From Desulfomicrobium escambiense DSM 10707 (GTDB lineage Bacteria > Desulfobacterota > Desulfovibrionia > Desulfovibrionales > Desulfomicrobiaceae), in the NCBI RefSeq assembly GCF_000428825.1, contig NZ_AUAR01000006.1, positions 1-64,000 on the forward strand: a DNA stretch of 64,000 bases. The letters run 5' to 3'. Numbering within the stretch: the first letter of the stretch is position 1; every line of letters starts with the position of its first letter. The notes beneath the pieces were generated by a model. That model was not told the DNA's origin. It saw only the letters and a program-made list of their open reading frames with translations, and did not search any database. This document shows, piece after piece, positions 33,951 through 43,336 of the stretch. Made by a program: the position numbers and the translations under genes.

Positions 33951-34700
33951 ATGAAAAAAGTCATCTCTCTGGCGGTGTTGCTGTGCTTCATTGCCGGCTC
34001 GGCCATGGCTGCGGCCCCCGAGGCGGCGCTCAAGGCCCTGAGCCTGGGCAACGAAATGTACACCCTCGAAAAGAGCCTCAAGACCAAGCCCCTGGCCATC
34101 GTGGTCATGGACGAGAGCATCGCCCAGGAACCCGCGGCGCTGTTCAATCTCGCGGCAGAACAGGTCGGTGCGGTCCGCGCCCCCTTCGGCGTCGACACGG
34201 GCCTGACCGTCAAGGCCAAGGACATCACCGCGCCGCTGATACTCGTCCTGGGTCTTGACGAAGCTTCCGTCTGGGCCGTGTACGCCAACACCCTGACCGC
34301 GTCCCCCGACCTGATCCATGCCGTGCTCAAGGGCCAGGTCACCGTCCAGGGCGCACTCCTTGACGCCGAAACCGGCGCGGTCAAGATCCTCGGTGCGCAC
34401 CCGGAGCAGCAGACCATGGTCGGCCGCTACCTGCTCGGCATGCCCGCCGAAGCCCCGGCCGCTGAAAATGCCCAGGCCGCCGAGGAAACACCGGCCGCGG
34501 ACAAGGCCGAGCCTGCCGAGGCCCATGCCGACGCCGCAGCACCGGCCGCAGACCATGCCGAACCCGTAGCGGCCGGTCACGACGCCCCCGCTGCCGAGGC
34601 TTCCTCCGAAGGCGGGTCCGGCTTCATGCTCATCATCCTTTTCGTCGTCGCCCTGGTCGGCGCCGTGGTCTTCCTGGACAAGGTCGTCCTCAAGGACTAG
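33951..34700 (+). CDS. Membrane-anchored carbonic-anhydrase-like protein lacking the zinc site
   Basis: A 249-residue exported protein: signal peptide 1-21, a domain to about 165, an Ala/Glu/His-rich linker (about 166-215), then one C-terminal membrane segment ending FLDKVVLKD. The domain follows the beta-carbonic anhydrase encoded at 35168 block by block: APEAALKALSLGNE with SPEQALQMLSEGN, PLILVLGL with PVLMVLGH, and GALLDAETGAVKIL with GAIYDILTGKVRII. Every catalytic position is changed: C77, D79, R81, H130 and C133 of the enzyme become M53, E55, I57, L102 and A105. The helical insert after the second zinc ligand is missing. It is probably a non-catalytic partner. Confidence 0.75.
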   Translation: MKKVISLAVLLCFIAGSAMAAAPEAALKALSLGNEMYTLEKSLKTKPLAIVVMDESIAQEPAALFNLAAEQVGAVRAPFGVDTGLTVKAKDITAPLILVLGLDEASVWAVYANTLTASPDLIHAVLKGQVTVQGALLDAETGAVKILGAHPEQQTMVGRYLLGMPAEAPAAENAQAAEETPAADKAEPAEAHADAAAPAADHAEPVAAGHDAPAAEASSEGGSGFMLIILFVVALVGAVVFLDKVVLKD

Positions 34701-34717
34701 TCCGGCAAACCTGCATC

Positions 34718-34751
34718 AAAGCGGCGCGCGGCTTTTGTCGCGCGCCGCTTT
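34718..34751 (+). terminator. Terminator after the carbonic-anhydrase-like gene
   Basis: A 13-bp perfect stem AAAGCGGCGCGCG / CGCGCGCCGCTTT with an 8-base loop and trailing T residues, 17 bases beyond the stop. It makes the two carbonic-anhydrase-type genes separate transcripts. Confidence 0.92.
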
Positions 34752-35167
34752 TATATTGCTCTTCCAGTTAGAGCGCCCAGCCTATCAGTGGATACCCACT
34801 GATGTCGTTGAGCGTTGATCCGAACGCGTCGGCACAAGCGCCCGAAAAACTGGATTGCCGCGTCGAAGACTCCACGCAATGACGGGCTCCACAAAGATCC
34901 ATCCAGCTTGAGCGAGTCCAGAAATGGCCTTTCGTGATTCATAATCCCATGGAGGTGCAACCCTCACGAGCCTTTTTATCCTCGCAATCCGATTATTTCT
35001 TTCAGATTTCCAAAACGTTACCTATTTACCCCACCTTTTTCCGACAAGAATCCTTGAAATACGCCCCAGGCTAGGCTAGGCTTGTGCATATTTTCCCGAG
35101 CTTTCTCCGGCCATCCGGGGGGTTCTAGCCCCCTTGCATACATCAACATGAAAAACAGGGGTTTGCC
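34752..35167. other. Intergenic region before carbonic anhydrase
   Basis: About 416 bases. Around 34853-34885 the string GATTGCCGCGTCGAAGACTC then CACGCAATGACG looks like a decayed palindromic repeat. Small open frames on the minus strand (34751-34967) have no ribosome site or coding bias. A direct CTAGG repeat (CTAGGCTAGGCT, about 35069-35080) lies upstream of the carbonic anhydrase gene, with TTGAAA near 35054 as a weak -35. I call nothing firmer. Confidence 0.35.
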
Positions 35168-36166
35168 ATGTTCATCAAGCGTCTTGTCCTGATCCTGCTG
35201 TTCCTTTTGGCCCCGATCGCAGCCCTGGCCTCCTCCGACGCAGCCCACCCGGTCAGCCCGGAGCAGGCGCTGCAGATGCTGAGCGAAGGCAACCTGCGTT
35301 TCGCCCTGGGCCAGTCCACCCACCCCAACACCAGTTTCTCCCGCCGTCTGGTGACCACCACCGACGGCCAGGCGCCTTTCGCCACGGTCATCGCCTGTTC
35401 CGACTCCCGCGTGCCCGTCGAGATTCTCTTTGACCAGGGCGTGGGCGATCTCTTCGTCATCAAGGTGGCCGGCAACGTGGCCGACACGGACGAGATCGGG
35501 TCCGCCGAGTACGGTGTGGACCATCTCGGCACGCCCGTGCTCATGGTCCTCGGGCACACCTACTGCGGCGCAGTCACGGCCGTGACCACCGGCGCCGAAG
35601 TCCACGGCAGCATCCCCAAGCTGGTGGACAACATCGTGCCCGCCGTGGAGAAGGCCAAACACGAGCATCCCGGAGCCGAACAGGCCGAACTCATAAACGC
35701 CGCCATCGAGGCCAACGTCTGGCAGGCTGTGGACGACATCATGACCAAGAGCCACGCCATCGCCGAACGCGCCGCCGCGGGCAAGGTCGTTGTGGTCGGG
35801 GCCATCTACGACATCCTGACGGGCAAGGTACGCATCATCGAACGCACCGAAGCGGCTCCGGCTGCCGCCCACGCGGCCCCCGAGGCCCACGCGGAAGCGG
35901 CCGCAACCGGGAAGGAAACCGCTGCTCATGACGACAAGGCTCCGGCCGAAAAGCACGCCGAGCCCGCCAAGGCGGAAAAGAAGGCCGAGGAGCATGCCGC
36001 CCCCGCCGCAAAGGATGCCGCCCATGACGAAAAGGCAGCGGCCCACGCCGAGGACGGGTCATCCGGCGGCGGCTTCGGTTTCTTCTCCTTCGTCATCTTC
36101 GTCCTGCTGCTCATCGGAGCGGTCTTCATTCTGGACAAGAAGGTCCTGAACCCGGAAGAAAAGTAA
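35168..36166 (+). CDS. Periplasmic beta-class carbonic anhydrase with C-terminal membrane anchor
   Basis: A 332-residue protein: signal peptide 1-22, a beta-carbonic anhydrase domain (about 28-225), a long Ala/Glu/His/Lys-rich linker (about 226-298), then a C-terminal membrane segment (about 304-323) ending FILDKKVLNPEEK. The zinc site is complete: C77, D79 and R81 in ACSDSRVP, and H130 and C133 in LGHTYCGAV. It interconverts CO2 and bicarbonate, here on the outer face of the inner membrane, which could help bicarbonate or CO2 supply. The tail layout is shared with the dead paralogue at 33951, including the FLDK/ILDKKVL end. Confidence 0.93.
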   Translation: MFIKRLVLILLFLLAPIAALASSDAAHPVSPEQALQMLSEGNLRFALGQSTHPNTSFSRRLVTTTDGQAPFATVIACSDSRVPVEILFDQGVGDLFVIKVAGNVADTDEIGSAEYGVDHLGTPVLMVLGHTYCGAVTAVTTGAEVHGSIPKLVDNIVPAVEKAKHEHPGAEQAELINAAIEANVWQAVDDIMTKSHAIAERAAAGKVVVVGAIYDILTGKVRIIERTEAAPAAAHAAPEAHAEAAATGKETAAHDDKAPAEKHAEPAKAEKKAEEHAAPAAKDAAHDEKAAAHAEDGSSGGGFGFFSFVIFVLLLIGAVFILDKKVLNPEEK

Positions 36167-36172
36167 GGAAAC

Positions 36173-36193
36173 AACCCGGCCCGGCCGGGTTTT
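36173..36193 (+). terminator. Terminator after carbonic anhydrase
   Basis: A GC-rich inverted repeat AACCCGGCC / GGCCGGGTT followed by TT and a T-rich tract, starting 6 bases after the stop. The tight loop makes it less certain than others here. Confidence 0.75.
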
Positions 36194-36234
36194 CCTTTTC
36201 CGGCCCGGCAACACGCAAACCTCGGACACACGCC

Positions 36235-37329
36235 ATGACCACCTGCGACGAAATCATCCGCCTGACCCAGGACCTGATCCGCATCCCCTCCATGCACTCG
36301 CGGCCGGAGGAAATCATGCGCTGCGCGGACTTCGTCGTGGGTTGGTGCGGGCGGCAGGACATCGCCGCGCGAAAGATCGTGCACGGGGGGACCCCGTCGG
36401 TCCTCGTCATGCCCGGAGCACACGCCCGCCTGCTGCTCATGACCCATATCGACGTGGTGGACGCGCCCGAGGAGCTTTTTTCGCCGCGCATCGAGGGAGA
36501 CAGGCTCCTCGGGCGCGGGGCCATCGACGACAAGTACGCCGTGGCCCTGTCGCTGGTTCTGTTCCGTGACAGGTTGCGGGCCCTGGAACGAAGCGGCCTG
36601 TCCCAGGCCGACATGGCTCTGGGCCTGCTCATCACCGGGGACGAGGAGACGGGCGGGGAAAACGGGGCGGCGCGGGCTCTGGAAGGGATCGACGCGGACT
36701 TCGCCATCGCCCTCGACGGCGGCGGCCCGGAACGGATCGTGACCCGCGAGAAGGGCGTCATCGACATCCTGCTGACGGCCACGGGCAAGGCCGCCCACGG
36801 CGCCCGGCCGTGGCTCGGGCTCAACGCCATCGACACGCTGCTCGAAGACTACGGGCGCATCCACGAGCTTTTCGGTGGCGACGACGGCCCCGACCACTGG
36901 CACCGCACCGTCAACTTCGGGAAGATTCGGGCCGGGGAATCCATCAATCAGGTTCCAGACACGGCCCAGGGCTGGTTCAACATACGCTTCACCGAGGACG
37001 ACGAACCGCGCCGCCTGGTCGAGGCCATAACCGAACGGGTGCGCAGCAGGGTCGACGTCCTCTCGGTCATCCCGGTCTTCGCTTCGCCGCCTTCGCCCAT
37101 GACCGACATCCTGCTCGACACCGCCCCCGGCGCAGTCCTGACCCGCGAGCACGGCGCCAGCGACGCGCGCCACCTCATGGACCGCGGAATCCCCGGCGCC
37201 ATCTGGGGGGCCGAGGGCTTCGGCACCCAGCATGGCCTCGGCGAATGCGTGTCCATCGCCTCCATCGCGAAACTCCACGGCCGGCTGTCGCTCCTGTGCG
37301 ACCGTCTCGAGTCGGACGGGAGCAAATAA
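36235..37329 (+). CDS. M20-family metallopeptidase/deacylase
   Basis: A 364-residue cytoplasmic zinc hydrolase of the ArgE/DapE/CPG2 group. The metal motifs are in order: THIDVVDAP (His and Asp ligands), GRGAIDDKYA (bridging Asp), GDEETGGENG (catalytic Glu and metal Glu), then the lid-domain dimer motif KAAHGARPWLGLNAI and a late His in FGTQHGLGE. The substrate cannot be read from sequence; N-acyl amino acids or dipeptides are usual. It is unrelated in close detail to the second M20 gene at 38744. Confidence 0.88.
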   Translation: MTTCDEIIRLTQDLIRIPSMHSRPEEIMRCADFVVGWCGRQDIAARKIVHGGTPSVLVMPGAHARLLLMTHIDVVDAPEELFSPRIEGDRLLGRGAIDDKYAVALSLVLFRDRLRALERSGLSQADMALGLLITGDEETGGENGAARALEGIDADFAIALDGGGPERIVTREKGVIDILLTATGKAAHGARPWLGLNAIDTLLEDYGRIHELFGGDDGPDHWHRTVNFGKIRAGESINQVPDTAQGWFNIRFTEDDEPRRLVEAITERVRSRVDVLSVIPVFASPPSPMTDILLDTAPGAVLTREHGASDARHLMDRGIPGAIWGAEGFGTQHGLGECVSIASIAKLHGRLSLLCDRLESDGSK

Positions 37330-37403
37330 TTTCTCTCCACACTTGTCCGCAGGGTCTGCATAGGCTAGAAAGGGCATGATTCAGCCCGAATCCGGAGTCG
37401 CTC

Positions 37404-38159
37404 ATGAGCCGCCTGCTGCAGATTCTGACCCTCATCCTCCTTTGCCCCGGCATGGCGGCAGCCCAGGGGAAGACGCTGGCCGTCGGCGTGGCGTCGGGCT
37501 TCCCGCCCTACCAGTTCGCGGTCGATGGACAGCCTGCCGGCTTCGACGTGGACGTGGCCAGGGCCGTGGCGGCCCGTCTCGGGATGGAGGCGCGCTTTGT
37601 CCAAGGCGATTGGGACAGCGTGGTCAGCATGCTGCGCATCGGCCGCATCGACATCATCGCGGGCATGGAAGTCAACGAGTTCCGTCTGGCCTATTTCGAC
37701 TTCACCGCTCCCTACTCCAGGCGCCACGATGCGGTCTTCGTCCCGGCGAACAGCACGGCGTCCGGGGTGGAGGACCTGTTCGGCCGCATCATCACCGGGG
37801 ACCGGCACTCATATGTGGAACTGCTCTGGAGGAAGGAAGGCATCCTCTCGCGCATCCGCGTCACCCAGACCAAGACCAAGGAGGATGCCTTGCGCCTCCT
37901 GGCCGAAGGAAAGACCGCGGCGGCCATCATGCCCCTTGAGGTGGGACGGTATCTGGCCCGGGAATCGGGCACGGGCGTGAAGGTCCTGACCACACCGGAC
38001 CCGGGCTCCGACGTAGCCATCGCCCTGCGCAAGGACCGGAACCGCCTGCAGGTGGACATGGACGCGGCCCTCGCGGCCATGCAGACCTCAGGGGAACTGG
38101 ACTCCCTGGCCAGGAAATGGTTCTCGCCGCCCGACCCCGGCAAACCGGCGAGGCCCTGA
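37404..38159 (+). CDS. Periplasmic solute-binding protein, family 3
   Basis: A 251-residue protein with a signal peptide (1-21, AAAQG) and the extracellular solute-binding fold of family 3: TLAVGVASGFPPYQF, GFDVDVARAVAARLG, and the DIIAGMEVNEFRLAYFDFT hinge region. Such proteins bind amino acids or similar ligands for ABC importers, or act as sensors. No permease or ATPase gene is adjacent, so it may be an orphan that feeds a distant transporter. It ends 20 bases before a convergent gene. Confidence 0.88.
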   Translation: MSRLLQILTLILLCPGMAAAQGKTLAVGVASGFPPYQFAVDGQPAGFDVDVARAVAARLGMEARFVQGDWDSVVSMLRIGRIDIIAGMEVNEFRLAYFDFTAPYSRRHDAVFVPANSTASGVEDLFGRIITGDRHSYVELLWRKEGILSRIRVTQTKTKEDALRLLAEGKTAAAIMPLEVGRYLARESGTGVKVLTTPDPGSDVAIALRKDRNRLQVDMDAALAAMQTSGELDSLARKWFSPPDPGKPARP

Positions 38160-38179
38160 GTCCAAGCCGCCGAAACGGA

Positions 38180-38587
38180 TCAGCTTTCCCGCGCGTTGAT
38201 GACCGTGATCTGGTCGTTGAGCGTCCAGAAATCGTAGACATACCCGATCAGAAAGAACCCGCCCGTCAGCATGTACAGGATCCCCGTGATCCATTTGCCC
38301 ATGTACATGCGATGCACCCCGAAAAGCCCCAGAAAGGTCAGCAGAATCCAGGCCAGGGAGTAGTCGATGCGCCCGGGCCGGAAACGCAAGCTGGCGTTTC
38401 TGACCATGGACGGGATGAGGAAGAGGTCCACGATCCAGCCGATGAAGAATAGACCCAGGGTGAAAAAGTAGACGGTCCCGGAAATGGGCTTGCCATAGTA
38501 GAAACGGTGCGATCCCGTGAACCCGAAGATCCAGAGCAGATACCCCATGAAGGTGCTGTGCGTGTCGACCATGGTTCCCTTGGGCAT
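38180..38587 (-). CDS. TM2-domain protein with two tandem TM2 units
   Basis: A 135-residue inner-membrane protein with four hydrophobic segments arranged as two TM2-like hairpins: YLLWIFGFTGSHRFYYGKPI followed by FFIGWIVDLFLI, then LLTFLGLFGVHRMYMGKWI followed by FFLIGYVYDFWTL. TM2 proteins are widespread and of unknown role. The start has CAGGAGG at 6 bases; a longer frame upstream has no site. It is divergent from the peptidase at 38744 across a 156-base gap that should hold both promoters. Confidence 0.85.
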   Translation of the reverse strand: MPKGTMVDTHSTFMGYLLWIFGFTGSHRFYYGKPISGTVYFFTLGLFFIGWIVDLFLIPSMVRNASLRFRPGRIDYSLAWILLTFLGLFGVHRMYMGKWITGILYMLTGGFFLIGYVYDFWTLNDQITVINARES

Positions 38588-38743
38588 GGTTGCCTCCTGT
38601 TGATGTGCGGTTTGCAAGGCGCGTGCGTGTCCGAATATGCAGGCGAAACGCGGGGATGCCCCGCCCGCCATGACCTTGTTGACCTTTTTTGAACAAAAGG
38701 CAATGATCCCGGTACTTCCCATTCACAAGGACACACCGCGACA

Positions 38744-39850
38744 ATGATCAACTCACAGCGACTGACCGACACCTTTCTCGACCTGGCCCGCATCGACAGC
38801 CCCTCCCTGCACGAAAAGGCCGTGGCCGACCATCTCTGCGCCCTGCTCGCGGGGCGGGGTTACGATATCCGCGTGGACAACGCCGGCGAGATCATCGGCG
38901 GGGACACGGGCAACGTCATCGTCCGCGTACCGGCCACGGGGCCGGGCGAGGCCATCGCCTTCTCGGCGCACATGGACTGCGTGCCGCCTTGCATCGGCGT
39001 GGAGCCGGTGCTGAATGACGGCGTCATCCGCGCGGCCGGCAACACGGTCCTGGGCGGCGACGACAAGGCGGGCATCGCCGCCATCCTGGAGGCCCTGTTC
39101 CACCTGGAGGAGGAGAAAATCCCGCACCCCGAGCTGTACCTGCTCTTCACCGTCTGCGAGGAAGCGGGCATGTTCGGGGCCAAGAACCTGGACTTCTCGC
39201 GCATCAAGGCCCACGAGGTCGTGGTCCTGGACGCCGGCGGGGACGTCGGCACCATCATCGTCCGCGCGCCGAGCAAGGCCGGCATCAGCGTGACCTTCCA
39301 CGGCCGCAGCGCTCACGCGGGCATCGAGCCGGAAAAAGGCATCAGCGCCATCCAGCTGGCCGCCCACGCCGTGAGCCACATGCGCCTGCTGCGCATCGAC
39401 GAGGAGACTGTGGCCAACCTCGGACGCATCGAAGGCGGCGGGCAGACCAACATCGTCCCGGACTGCGTGACCCTCACGGGCGAAGCCAGGTCCCAGACGA
39501 ACGCCAAGCTCATGGCCCAGATCGAGCACATGCGCCTGTGCTGCGTCAAAGCCGTGGAGGAGCTCGGCGGCAGCTTCGACTTCAGCCACGAAATCTCCTA
39601 CCCGGCCATGGACGTCCCGGCCCACAGCATGCTCCTGCACCGCGCCCTGCACGCCTGCAACGACCAGAACCTGACCTGCGCGGTCAAGGGCACGGGCGGC
39701 GGCAGCGACGCCAACGTCTTTGCGGGGCAGGGTCTGTCCTGCATCAACCTCGGCATCGGCATGAGCCGCGTGCATACCACCGACGAGTTCGTCCTCGTCG
39801 AAGACATGCTCAAGGCCGCGCGGCTGACGGCGGCGCTGATGCAGCGTTAG
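38744..39850 (+). CDS. M20 peptidase, PepT-like
   Basis: A 368-residue zinc peptidase resembling tripeptidase T-like M20B proteins. The metal motifs are SAHMDCVPPC, LGGDDKAGIAAIL, FTVCEEAGMFGAKNLD and GGGSDANVF, with a late HTTDEFVLVEDM. The lid domain carries GRSAHAGIEPEKGISAI. It should remove N-terminal residues from short peptides in the cytoplasm. A REP-like pair follows before gatB. Confidence 0.9.
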   Translation: MINSQRLTDTFLDLARIDSPSLHEKAVADHLCALLAGRGYDIRVDNAGEIIGGDTGNVIVRVPATGPGEAIAFSAHMDCVPPCIGVEPVLNDGVIRAAGNTVLGGDDKAGIAAILEALFHLEEEKIPHPELYLLFTVCEEAGMFGAKNLDFSRIKAHEVVVLDAGGDVGTIIVRAPSKAGISVTFHGRSAHAGIEPEKGISAIQLAAHAVSHMRLLRIDEETVANLGRIEGGGQTNIVPDCVTLTGEARSQTNAKLMAQIEHMRLCCVKAVEELGGSFDFSHEISYPAMDVPAHSMLLHRALHACNDQNLTCAVKGTGGGSDANVFAGQGLSCINLGIGMSRVHTTDEFVLVEDMLKAARLTAALMQR

Positions 39851-39909
39851 GAGACTGCGTTTTTGATCGAAGACGATTGCCGATGCGAAGGCGCTCCGCT
39901 CCACCACGT

Positions 39910-39988
39910 GTCATCCTTGCGAAGGCGGGGATCCAGTGTTTTCAGCATGCCGGAAAAAGGCATGGATCCCCTCCTTCGCGGGGATGAC
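39910..39988. repeat. REPIN-like inverted repeat pair, opposite arrangement
   Basis: Units at 39910-39936 (TCATCCTTGCGAAGGCGGGG core) and 39959-39988 (GGATCCCCTCCTTCGCGGGG core). The order of the two orientations is reversed relative to the pairs at 20234, 23914, 29797 and 62521, so the hairpins face outward. Confidence 0.75.
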
Positions 39989-40035
39989 TTCTCATGATAT
40001 CTCAGGCTGTTTGCAGTATTCTTCCGTTCATAACG

Positions 40036-40064
40036 CAAACGGGCGACCCTTGGGCCGCCCGTTT
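40036..40064 (-). terminator. Bidirectional-looking terminator at the gatB end
   Basis: Stem AAACGGGCG.CCC / GGG.CGCCCGTTT with T residues on the plus side and an A/T-rich tract on the other, between the converging peptidase gene and gatB. Confidence 0.75.
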
Positions 40065-40091
40065 TGTTTTTGCGAGATCTGACGCTTTAGC

Positions 40092-41522
<1,431 letters not shown>

Positions 41523-41537
41523 GGGCACTCCTTCGCT

Positions 41538-42188
41538 TCAGCCGGCGACGGGCTTGGCGGCGTACAGTTCCGGGTTGAGGGCCGGATCGTTATACATTTT
41601 GCACTGGAAATAGACTTTGGGACTCTTCAGGCCGCCTGCGTACTCGTCCACCAATTCAAGGACGGAGCGGGACAGGTCGTCATGCTGGGCACGGAGCACG
41701 CCGAGCTTCTCCCGGCAGCGTTCGAGGTGCGACGGGTCCACGTCATCCCGCTCGGTCTGCTCACGCATGTGAAAGATCTTGAGGCTCAGGATGGACAGGC
41801 GGTCCAGGGCCGCGCCGAGGGTCTCGGTGTTGTAGCGGCGGCGGTCTTCGGGGATGTCCCGCTGGGCCTCGAAGGCGGACACGGCCCGCACCAGCCAGGC
41901 GTCGACCTGTTCCATGAGGTCGTTGCGCTGCTGGTTGAGCCCGTCGATCTCGCGCTTGCAGGCGGTGATAACGCTGTCGTCCACGTCCTTGCGCCGGGCG
42001 CGGTCTTCGACGTGCCAGAGCAGGAAATTCTTGAGGTGCTGGCGCAGGACCAGCTCCACCAGGCCGTCGCCGTCCAGCGCCGGGATGTCCGCCGCAGGCT
42101 CCTCGAGGTGCCACAGGGCCACATGGTCGAGCTGGGCCGAAATGGCGGCGCGCAGAAGGGCCTTGAGGGCCGTAGGGGTCATGGTCAT
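41538..42188 (-). CDS. DUF4254 family protein
   Basis: A 216-residue all-helical cytoplasmic protein matching the DUF4254 pattern: LLWHVEDRARRKDVDDSVI, GLNQQRNDLMEQVD, and PEDRRRYNTETLGAALDRLSIL. No catalytic motif is recognisable. Its ATG overlaps the mltA stop as ATGA and gatB follows 15 bases later, so it is cotranslated in the unit. In Bacteroidetes and other groups DUF4254 genes lie near LPS or cell-envelope genes; no role is established. Confidence 0.85.
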   Translation of the reverse strand: MTMTPTALKALLRAAISAQLDHVALWHLEEPAADIPALDGDGLVELVLRQHLKNFLLWHVEDRARRKDVDDSVITACKREIDGLNQQRNDLMEQVDAWLVRAVSAFEAQRDIPEDRRRYNTETLGAALDRLSILSLKIFHMREQTERDDVDPSHLERCREKLGVLRAQHDDLSRSVLELVDEYAGGLKSPKVYFQCKMYNDPALNPELYAAKPVAG

Positions 42189-43336
42189 GGTGCGTCCTGT
42201 TTTTTGAGCAGAAGAAAAACGCGGCTTGGGGCCTGCAGGTGGCCGGCCAGAAATTCGGCCCTCTCGCCCGCCCCGCAGAAAAGGTCCAGGCGCGAGCCCT
42301 TGATGGCCCCGCCGCGGTCCTGAGCCAGGCCGAGAAAGGCCGCAGACTCCGCCGAGCCGCCCGGCTGCGGCAACCCGGCCTCCACGGCCAGGATGCTGCC
42401 CAGAGGCAGAAAGGCAGAATCTGTAGCCACGCTGACCATCGGCGTCAACGCCCGGCCCATGGCCCCCAGGGGCCCGTCATCGGCGATGCGGAAAAAAACG
42501 TAGCTCGGGTTGGTGTTCAGCAGGTCCGTGACGTCAGCCGGATGCTCGCGCAGGTACTGCCGGATGCGCTGCATGGACATCTCTTCCTTCGGGACGAGCC
42601 CGCGGTCGATCATGACCTTGCCCAGCGAAACATATTCATGCCCGTTCTTCCCGGCATAGAGAACGTGCCGCACGGACCCGTCGGGCAGCCGCAGCCGCCC
42701 GGAGCCCTGCACCTGCAGGAAGTAGACGTCGACGATGTCGCGGGTCCAGGCCACGGGCGGTTGCGCGCCGGCCAGCGCCCCGCGCGAGTCGATCTCCTCG
42801 CGGGTGAACGGGGGCAGGACCTTGCCCCCCTCCACGCGGCAGGTCAGGGTCTGACCCTTCCAACGCGGGTGGAACGCCCCGAGGTCCACGGTCTGCAGGT
42901 CCGCCGGCAGGCCGTAAATGGGGACCGGGAAGCGCGGGTCTGGGACCAGGCTGCCCTCGAACTCGGGCTCGTAGTAGCCCGTCATGAGGGGTTCGGGACG
43001 CACCTCGCGCCAGATGAACTCGCGCTCCAGCAGGCCGGGGTCGCCGCCCAGGCGCGGCAGCACTTCCAACATGTGCTCCAGGGAGGCCGCCAGCTCCGCC
43101 CACGTGCATTCGGGGCCGCCGGGTCCGAAGGCCTGCGCGCCCAGGGGCTTGGTCCGGACATAGTCCAGGGAGCGCAGCAACGCCTGAGCCATGGGCACGG
43201 GGTCGGCCGCGGCGGCATTGGCCACACGCGCGGCCAGCCCGGATCCGGGCCGCGCCTCAACCAGGGACGGGGCCTTGCCCGGCGCCGCGCAGGCGCACAG
43301 CAACGTAAGCGCGACGGCTGCCGCCAGAAGCCTCAC
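42185..43336 (-). CDS. mltA: Membrane-bound lytic murein transglycosylase A (lipoprotein)
   Basis: A 383-residue lipoprotein: the N-terminus VRLLAAAVALTLLCAC gives a signal with lipobox LLCA-C. The MltA domain shows LMTGYYEPEFEGSL, FTREEIDSRGAL, VYFLQVQGSGRLRLPDG and the catalytic-Asp block GSRLDLFCGAGERAEFLAG, where most homologues have W for C. It cleaves peptidoglycan to anhydromuramyl products on the periplasmic face. The GTG start overlaps the upstream stop as GTGA, so the start codon depends on coupling; no better ATG exists. Confidence 0.92.
   Translation of the reverse strand: MRLLAAAVALTLLCACAAPGKAPSLVEARPGSGLAARVANAAAADPVPMAQALLRSLDYVRTKPLGAQAFGPGGPECTWAELAASLEHMLEVLPRLGGDPGLLEREFIWREVRPEPLMTGYYEPEFEGSLVPDPRFPVPIYGLPADLQTVDLGAFHPRWKGQTLTCRVEGGKVLPPFTREEIDSRGALAGAQPPVAWTRDIVDVYFLQVQGSGRLRLPDGSVRHVLYAGKNGHEYVSLGKVMIDRGLVPKEEMSMQRIRQYLREHPADVTDLLNTNPSYVFFRIADDGPLGAMGRALTPMVSVATDSAFLPLGSILAVEAGLPQPGGSAESAAFLGLAQDRGGAIKGSRLDLFCGAGERAEFLAGHLQAPSRVFLLLKKQDAP

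Noticed and set aside
34751-34967. Small minus-strand frames before the carbonic anhydrase gene
   Set aside because: No ribosome site, no homology I recognise and no coding bias; part of the region looks like a decayed repeat.
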